Source: an uncultured Caryophanales bacterium (lineage in GTDB: Bacteria > Bacillota_I > Bacilli_A > RFN20 > CAG-826). From it: a stretch of 9,453 nucleotides of DNA. Shown here one piece after another: positions 4,747-9,453 of this stretch. Made by a program: the position numbers and the translations under genes. The first letter of the stretch is position 1. Each line of letters begins with the position of its first letter. The stretch covers positions 1 through 9,453 of the forward strand of contig CAMGZN010000037.1 of NCBI GenBank assembly GCA_946183335.1, written 5' to 3'. The notes under the pieces were generated by a model. It was not told the DNA's origin. It searched no databases and saw only the letters and a list, made by a program, of their open reading frames with translations.

Positions 4747-5733
4747 ATGAAAAAGGAAAACTCAGTCAATACACTTGAAGAAGCGTTGAAGCTAGTTGAA
4801 AAAACTTTTGGCAAAGGCTCTGTCATTAAACTTGGGGACCGCCCAAATGTTGACGTCAATGTTATTCCATCCGGTTCACTATTAATCGATAAGGTTCTTG
4901 GTGTCGGTGGATATCCAAGAGGCCGTATTATCGAAATCTTTGGTCCAGAAAGTTCTGGCAAAACAACTTTAGCATTACATGCGATCGCCGAATGCCAAAA
5001 ACTGGGCGGACAAGCTGCATTTGTCGACGCTGAACACGCAATTGATCCAAATTACGCGAAGAATTTGGGAGTGAATATTGACGATTTAATTCTTTCTCAA
5101 CCAGATTCCGGTGAGCAAGCTCTTGAAATCGTCGAGATGCTTGCACAATCTGACGCATTCGACATTATTGTCGTCGACTCTGTCGCCGCCCTTGTTCCAC
5201 AAGCTGAGCTTGATGGAGAAATGGGTGACCAGACTGTTGGATTACAAGCTCGCTTAATGTCGAAAGCTCTTCGTAAGATTGCGGGAATTTTAAATCACCA
5301 CGAGTGTACAGTAATCTTTATTAACCAATTACGTGAAAAAGTTGGCGTAATTTATGGTAATCCTGAGACGACAACTGGTGGACGTGCTTTAAAATTCTAT
5401 GCTTCTGTTCGAATTGATATTCGAAGAAGTGAAGCAATCAAAGATGGTTCTGATGTGGTTGGTAATACCGTCACAGTTAAAATTGTGAAGAATAAAGTTG
5501 CCCCACCATTTAAGAACTGTAAGGTTGATATCATCTATGGAAAAGGTATTTCTCAAACTGGTGAAATCCTTGATCTTGGTGTTGAACTAAACATCTTAAA
5601 ACGCGTTGGAGCGTGGTACGAGTATGATGGAAACAGATTCGCGAATGGTCGTGAAAATGGGAAAATCTATCTCGAACAACATCCAGAACTTAAAAAAGAA
5701 CTTTCCGATAAGATTAAATCTCAAATCGCTTAA
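4747..5733 (+). CDS. recA: Recombinase RecA
   Basis: RecA forms ATP-dependent filaments on single-stranded DNA, drives strand exchange, and acts as co-protease for LexA where an SOS response exists. From the ATG at 4747 it has 328 residues. Recognisable parts are the Walker A loop GPESSGKTT (about 60-68), Walker B IIVVDSVAAL (about 135-144), the loop 2 region with NPETTTGGRALKFYASVR (about 206-223), and the C-terminal GAWYEYDGNRFANGRENGK. The protein ends soon after this domain and lacks the long acidic tail of many RecA proteins (B. subtilis 347 residues). It is the third protein gene after rnpB, and a terminator follows. No GAAC-N4-GTTC SOS box is seen in the 61 bases before the gene or at the gpsB promoter. 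Confidence 0.97.
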   Translation: MKKENSVNTLEEALKLVEKTFGKGSVIKLGDRPNVDVNVIPSGSLLIDKVLGVGGYPRGRIIEIFGPESSGKTTLALHAIAECQKLGGQAAFVDAEHAIDPNYAKNLGVNIDDLILSQPDSGEQALEIVEMLAQSDAFDIIVVDSVAALVPQAELDGEMGDQTVGLQARLMSKALRKIAGILNHHECTVIFINQLREKVGVIYGNPETTTGGRALKFYASVRIDIRRSEAIKDGSDVVGNTVTVKIVKNKVAPPFKNCKVDIIYGKGISQTGEILDLGVELNILKRVGAWYEYDGNRFANGRENGKIYLEQHPELKKELSDKIKSQIA

Positions 5734-5743
5734 GATCTATTTC

Positions 5744-5770
5744 GCCCTTCCACTCGAGAAGGGCTTTTTT
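5744..5770 (+). terminator. Rho-independent terminator after recA
   Basis: A 7-bp GC-rich stem (5744-5750 with 5758-5764) with a 7-base loop is followed immediately by six T at 5765-5770. It closes the transcription unit that runs from gpsB through recA. Confidence 0.92.
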
Positions 5771-5773
5771 ATG

Positions 5774-5802
5774 TTTAATTTTGAATAATCAAATGTTATA
5801 AT
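5774..5802 (+). promoter_or_regulatory. Extended -10 promoter of rny
   Basis: A perfect TATAAT at 5797-5802 is preceded by TG at 5794-5795, one base upstream of the hexamer, making the extended -10 TGTTATAAT. The -35 is weak (TTTAAT at 5774-5779, 17-base spacer), as is common with extended -10 promoters. The predicted start is about 5809, giving a leader of about 170 nt. Confidence 0.8.
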
Positions 5803-5808
5803 GCGGTT

Positions 5809-5979
5809 GTATCTTTCTAGAGGAAGATACTTATTACCATATATCAATTTATATTCGGCTCCCGCTGATTAACATAGATAATTTATATCTTAAGTTGTTC
5901 GGTAATAATCACATTTATTGACTGGTGATTATTTTAAAATAATCAACTAGTCTTCATATAGTTATGGAGGATAAATAGA
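5809..5979 (+). promoter_or_regulatory. Structured 5' leader of rny with mutually exclusive helices
   Basis: The leader begins with a 9-bp hairpin (5809-5817 with 5822-5830, loop TAGA). Four further segments can pair in two ways. State one: Z 5831-5838 with A 5901-5908 (8 bp) plus B 5926-5933 with C 5938-5945 (8 bp, TTAA loop). The B-C helix can be extended to 5920-5952 through a one-base bulge. State two: A 5904-5912 with B 5925-5933 (9 bp, 12-base loop), which excludes both pairings of state one. No T run follows, so a transcription terminator is not evident; translation or RNA stability are the likelier outputs. I do not recognise a known riboswitch class. No tRNA-like or T-box motif is present. 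Confidence 0.6.
5966..5970 (+). promoter_or_regulatory. Ribosome binding site of rny
   Basis: GGAGG lies 9 bases before the ATG at 5980 and 13 bases after the outermost base of the B-C hairpin in the leader. The CTCC at 5859-5862 could pair with four of its bases, but this match is too short to be convincing. Confidence 0.85.
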
Positions 5980-7542
5980 ATGGAAACTCCTATTGCCATT
6001 CTCCTAATCGTCATTGCTCTAATTGTCGGAGTTGGAATAGCTCTTTTGTTATTCTATTTTGTGCCAGTCTTTAGACGTAAAGGCGCAGAAAAGAACGCAC
6101 AAAAGATTATTCGTGACGCCGAAATTAGAGGTGAACAAATTAGGAAAAATGCTCAGCTTGACGGAAAACAACTCGTCGCTGAGATGAAACAAGAAGCAGA
6201 AAGAGATATTCGTGAAAGAAAGCAAGAAATTGTTGGGCTTGAAAACAAACTCAACCAACGTGAAGCGAATATTGATCGTCGTGATGCAAATATGCTCACC
6301 AAAGAGAATGCTCTTGAAGAAAAAAATCAACTCTTAAACCGTCGCTTAAAAGAATGCGACAAGAAGGATCAACTCCTTCAAAGTAAAATCGACTCAATTC
6401 TTGAAGAATTAGAAAAAGTCGCGCAACTTTCTGTAAACGAAGCCAGAGAAGAAATCTTTGCTCGTGTGGAAAGTAAATGCGCAAAAGAAATTGCTTCCTA
6501 CATTAAAAGTAAGGAAGAAGAAGCCAAAGATGAAGCTGAGAAAAACGCTCGTAACATCCTTGCTTTGGCAATTTCCAGATATTCTCAAGAAGAAGTCCAA
6601 GAACACACAGTATCAACTGTGGCACTTCCAAGTGATGAAATGAAAGGAAGAATCATCGGACGTGAAGGTCGTAATATTCGTACCTTCGAACAACTCTTAG
6701 GCGTTGATCTTATTATCGATGATACTCCAGAAGTTATTACAGTTTCCTGTTTTAACCCAATTCGTCGTCACATTGCTGCAAAAGCCCTTGATTTATTAAT
6801 CAAAGACGGACGTATTCAACCAGGACGTATCGAAGAAGTTGTCGCAAAAGTCCAAGAAGAAGTCGATGCCGACATCCAGAAAGCAGGTGAAGACGCCGCG
6901 TTTAAACTTGGATTACCAAAGATTAACCGCGAACTCTTAACCTATGTTGGACGTCTTAAATATCGTACTTCCTATGGACAAAACGCTTATGATCACTCCA
7001 TGGAAACAGCTTATCTTGCTGGAATCATGGCAAGTGAACTTGGTCTAGACGCAAACTTAGCTCGTAGAGCTGGTCTTCTACACGATATCGGAAAATCTGT
7101 GGACTTTGAACAAGAAGGTAGCCACGTCGAACTCGGTGCTCACTTAGCGAAAAAATATGGTGAACCAGATGTCGTCATTAACGCCATCGAATCTCACCAC
7201 GACGATGTTCCAAAAACATCTGTTATTTCGCACCTCGTTCAAGCTGCGGATACTCTTAGCGCAGCTCGTCCAGGAAGTCGTAGCGAAACACTTGAAAGTT
7301 ATATCAAGCGTATTGAACAACTCGAAACCATTTGTAAGAGTTTTGACGGTGTTTATCAATGCTATGCAATGCAATCTGGTCGTGAAGTCCGTGTGATGGT
7401 TATTCCAGACAAGGTTGATGATTTAACCGCGTTTAAGATGGCTCGCGACATACGTGAGAAGATTGAAAACGAAATGACTTATCCAGGACAAATCAAAGTC
7501 CAAGTTATTCGTGAATATCGTGCTGTTGAAACAGCAAAATAA
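5980..7542 (+). CDS. rny: Ribonuclease Y
   Basis: RNase Y is the membrane-anchored endoribonuclease that starts decay and processing of many mRNAs in Bacillota. At 520 residues it matches the family length. A single transmembrane helix (about 4-28) is followed by a long charged coiled coil (about 35-200), a KH RNA-binding domain with the GREG loop at 227-230, and an HD domain. The HD residues are H339, the H368-D369 pair of LLHDIGK, H406-H407 in ESHHDD, and D424 in AADTLSAARPGSRSE. All catalytic positions are therefore present. It has its own promoter and an unusually structured leader, and is followed after 3 bases by ymdB, as in B. subtilis. Confidence 0.97.
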   Translation: METPIAILLIVIALIVGVGIALLLFYFVPVFRRKGAEKNAQKIIRDAEIRGEQIRKNAQLDGKQLVAEMKQEAERDIRERKQEIVGLENKLNQREANIDRRDANMLTKENALEEKNQLLNRRLKECDKKDQLLQSKIDSILEELEKVAQLSVNEAREEIFARVESKCAKEIASYIKSKEEEAKDEAEKNARNILALAISRYSQEEVQEHTVSTVALPSDEMKGRIIGREGRNIRTFEQLLGVDLIIDDTPEVITVSCFNPIRRHIAAKALDLLIKDGRIQPGRIEEVVAKVQEEVDADIQKAGEDAAFKLGLPKINRELLTYVGRLKYRTSYGQNAYDHSMETAYLAGIMASELGLDANLARRAGLLHDIGKSVDFEQEGSHVELGAHLAKKYGEPDVVINAIESHHDDVPKTSVISHLVQAADTLSAARPGSRSETLESYIKRIEQLETICKSFDGVYQCYAMQSGREVRVMVIPDKVDDLTAFKMARDIREKIENEMTYPGQIKVQVIREYRAVETAK

Positions 7543-7545
7543 TTT

Positions 7546-8343
7546 ATGCGAATCCTATTCTTTGGAGATATTGTTGGCGAAGTCGGACGTAAGGCTGTTT
7601 TAAACAATGTCGAAAAACTCGTCAAAAAGTATCAAATTGACTTTGTCATCGCTAATGGCGAAAACGCTACGCATGGTAAAGGGCTAATTGAAAGACATTA
7701 TCTTGAACTGATTGATGGAGGTGTTGATTGCATTACCTTAGGTAATCACTACATGTCCAAAAATCAGATTCTTGATTATATCGACGATGCGACAGATCTA
7801 GTTCGTCCACTCAATCTCTCCAAAAGAATCGGCGGAGAAGGAAGTGTTCTCTTTGATGTTCATGGAGTTCAAATCCGTGTTACAAACATCTTAGGTGAAG
7901 CCTTTATGAATGAAGAAGTTTCTTCTCCTTATTACTCATTAAAACAACTTGTTGATTCTTGTGCTGATGAAGATTCAATCCACATAGTGGATTACCACGG
8001 AGAAGCAACAAGCGAAAAGATTGCGTTTGCCTACGCTTTTGATGGCGTAATAAGCGCGGTCGTTGGCACACACACGCATGTGCAAACAAATGACGCCCGT
8101 ATTTTGGAAAATGGTACGGGCTTTATCTCTGATATCGGCATGTGTGGTGATGCCAACGGAATTCTCGGATTTGAGAAACATTCAGTGATGAATAAAACAC
8201 TTTTTGGAGAGAAGTCCAAATTTGAAATTGATGTCAATGGACAACAGATGATCAATGCTGTTGTTATTGATATAGATGAATTAACCAAAAAGTGTCGAGA
8301 GATTTTCCCAGTCAAAGTCTTAGGAGAGAAAAAGCATGGCTAA
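7546..8343 (+). CDS. ymdB: YmdB-type metallophosphoesterase
   Basis: YmdB proteins are small cytosolic calcineurin-like phosphodiesterases. The B. subtilis member hydrolyses 2',3'- and 3',5'-cyclic nucleotides and influences biofilm and motility decisions. The 265-residue length is the family length. Metal ligands are visible: D8 in FFGDIVG, E39 and N40 in NGENATHG, N67 in LGNHYMSK, H151 in DYHGEATSEK, and H176 and H178 in GTHTHVQT. No Shine-Dalgarno sequence precedes the ATG, which begins 3 bases after the rny stop, so translation is probably coupled to rny. The link to RNase Y is a conserved gene order, and a role in handling cyclic phosphate ends from RNA decay is a reasonable but unproven idea. 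Confidence 0.93.
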   Translation: MRILFFGDIVGEVGRKAVLNNVEKLVKKYQIDFVIANGENATHGKGLIERHYLELIDGGVDCITLGNHYMSKNQILDYIDDATDLVRPLNLSKRIGGEGSVLFDVHGVQIRVTNILGEAFMNEEVSSPYYSLKQLVDSCADEDSIHIVDYHGEATSEKIAFAYAFDGVISAVVGTHTHVQTNDARILENGTGFISDIGMCGDANGILGFEKHSVMNKTLFGEKSKFEIDVNGQQMINAVVIDIDELTKKCREIFPVKVLGEKKHG

Positions 8344-9453
8344 TAAGTGCGAATTTCATACTTTACCTGATTTAAACTTGGCTCGTAATAGGACCCAGTC
8401 TTTTTCTTTTAACTATGATGGAGTGAGTTATCCAGAATCTTTAGTTAGATACGCTCAAGGAAAGTCCTATTTTATTCATACCTATGGATGTCAAGCTAAC
8501 TACCGTGACGAAGAAGTCATGGCGGGTATGCTTGAACATCTTGGATTTAAACATGCTGATGATATTTCTAGCGCTGATGTGGTGATCTTAAATACTTGTG
8601 CAGTTCGTGAGAATGCTGAACAAAAAGTATTTGGACAAATTGGTGAATTAAAAAAATTTAAAATAACCGACAAATCACGGTTGTTTTGCGTCTCTGGATG
8701 CATGGTTCAACAAAAACACATCATCGATTTCATTATTGAAAAATACAAACATATTGACCTGATTTTTGGCACGCACAACATCACTAAACTTCCTCAAATG
8801 TTAGATGAGGTTGTTCGTAAGCGAATCCGCTTAGTGGACGTTGAATCCGCACCAAGTAAGATTGAAGAAAACCTTCCATCTAAACGTCTTTCTTCATTCA
8901 AAGCATTCATTAATATTTCTTATGGATGCGATAAATTCTGCACGTACTGCATTGTTCCATATACACGTGGAAAAGAACGCAGCCGTTTAATGAAAGACAT
9001 TTTAGAGGAAGCTAAGGAACTGAAAGAGCTTGGATATCAAGAAGTCACTTTACTTGGTCAAAACGTGAACGCTTATGGAAAAGATTTAAAGGATGGATCA
9101 ACTTTCGCCAAACTCCTTGAAGAAGTCGCGAAAATTGGTATCCCAAGAGTTCGTTTTTTAACTTCACATCCATGGGATTTTACCGAGGATATTGTTGATG
9201 TCATCGCGAAGTACGATAACATCATGAAATACATTCATTTGCCAGTCCAATCTGGATCAAGTGAAATTCTTCATTTGATGGGAAGAAGATACGATGCCAA
9301 AAAGTATCTTTCGTTAGTAAAAATGATTCGTTCAAAAGTACCTGATGTAGCTCTTTCAACCGACATCATTGTTGGTTTCCCAAATGAAACATATGAACAA
9401 TTTTTAGAGACTGTTGAACTATGCAAAAAAGTTCAATATGACTCTGCCTTTAC
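8336..9453 (+). CDS. miaB: tRNA-2-methylthio-N6-dimethylallyladenosine synthase MiaB (3' end beyond window)
   Basis: MiaB is a radical SAM methylthiotransferase that adds a methylthio group to i6A37 of tRNAs reading UNN codons. The gene is open to the right edge, with 372 complete codons visible. The N-terminal UPF0004 domain carries the auxiliary cluster cysteines C52 (YGCQAN), C88 (NTCAVRENA) and C122 (SGCMVQQ). The radical SAM cluster is C198, C202 and C205 (GCDKFCTYCIVPYTRGKE). HLPVQSGS and STDIIVGFPNET follow. The TRAM domain would lie past the window. The start at 8336 overlaps ymdB by 8 bases and has AGGAGAG 7 bases upstream. A leading stretch of about 40 residues before the domain is normal for the Bacillus type. 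Confidence 0.96.
   Translation, partial: MANKCEFHTLPDLNLARNRTQSFSFNYDGVSYPESLVRYAQGKSYFIHTYGCQANYRDEEVMAGMLEHLGFKHADDISSADVVILNTCAVRENAEQKVFGQIGELKKFKITDKSRLFCVSGCMVQQKHIIDFIIEKYKHIDLIFGTHNITKLPQMLDEVVRKRIRLVDVESAPSKIEENLPSKRLSSFKAFINISYGCDKFCTYCIVPYTRGKERSRLMKDILEEAKELKELGYQEVTLLGQNVNAYGKDLKDGSTFAKLLEEVAKIGIPRVRFLTSHPWDFTEDIVDVIAKYDNIMKYIHLPVQSGSSEILHLMGRRYDAKKYLSLVKMIRSKVPDVALSTDIIVGFPNETYEQFLETVELCKKVQYDSAF

Noticed and set aside
5801..5872. A 23-codon reading frame (ATG to TAA) in the rny leader that could be a regulatory leader peptide
   Set aside because: Its ATG overlaps the -10 box and lies before the predicted transcription start near 5809. No ribosome binding site is present, and its first half is needed for the 5' hairpin.
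5934..5962. A second promoter closer to rny (TTAAAA, 17 bases, TATAGT)
   Set aside because: The -35 is poor, and the start would fall inside the Shine-Dalgarno sequence and destroy it. The extended -10 promoter upstream is better.
5734..5979. A known riboswitch or T-box ahead of rny
   Set aside because: I looked for T-box, TPP, SAM, purine, preQ1, cyclic di-GMP and cyclic di-AMP signatures and recognised none. The region is reported only as a structured leader.

Overview
The window is AT-rich, densely packed bacterial DNA from a Bacillota or Mollicutes-like organism related to Bacilli. This is inferred from gene content (RecU, DnaD, GpsB, RNase Y, YmdB, a type B RNase P RNA) and from gene order resembling Bacillus subtilis (pgsA-cinA-recA-rny-ymdB-miaB, and gpsB next to rnpB). 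Tryptophan is encoded by TGG and the exonuclease gene stops at TGA inside an ATGA overlap. The organism therefore appears to use the standard bacterial code, not the Mycoplasma code.

Layout. Bases 1-70 hold the terminator of an upstream gene and a strong promoter for a short tRNA nucleotidyltransferase-like gene (71-682), which has its own terminator. dnaD follows (783-1430). It converges on a minus-strand pair: a DEDDh 3'-5' exonuclease (2794-2051) overlapping recU (2054-1461) by 4 bases. The exonuclease is divergent from gpsB (2869-3231), which has a near-consensus promoter. Three bases after gpsB begins the RNase P RNA (about 3235-3569). Eighteen bases after that begins pgsA, followed by cinA (C-terminal domain only) and recA, which ends at a good terminator. 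A new extended -10 promoter then drives a leader of about 170 nt ahead of rny, followed closely by ymdB and by miaB, which runs off the right edge.

Functions. The window mixes RNA processing (CCA-type transferase, RNase P RNA, RNase Y, MiaB, perhaps the exonuclease), recombination and replication (RecA, RecU, DnaD), and envelope or division (GpsB, PgsA). Almost all of it is core genome. I see no mobile element, CRISPR array or tRNA.

Most worth a second look: (i) the rny leader, whose four segments can form two mutually exclusive helix sets; (ii) rnpB sandwiched between two protein genes with no visible terminator; (iii) the CCA-type enzyme reduced to head and neck; (iv) a dnaD terminator lying inside recU coding sequence; and (v) a promoter placed so that the first gene's mRNA would be leaderless. 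Apart from these I find no evidence of a wholly new system.
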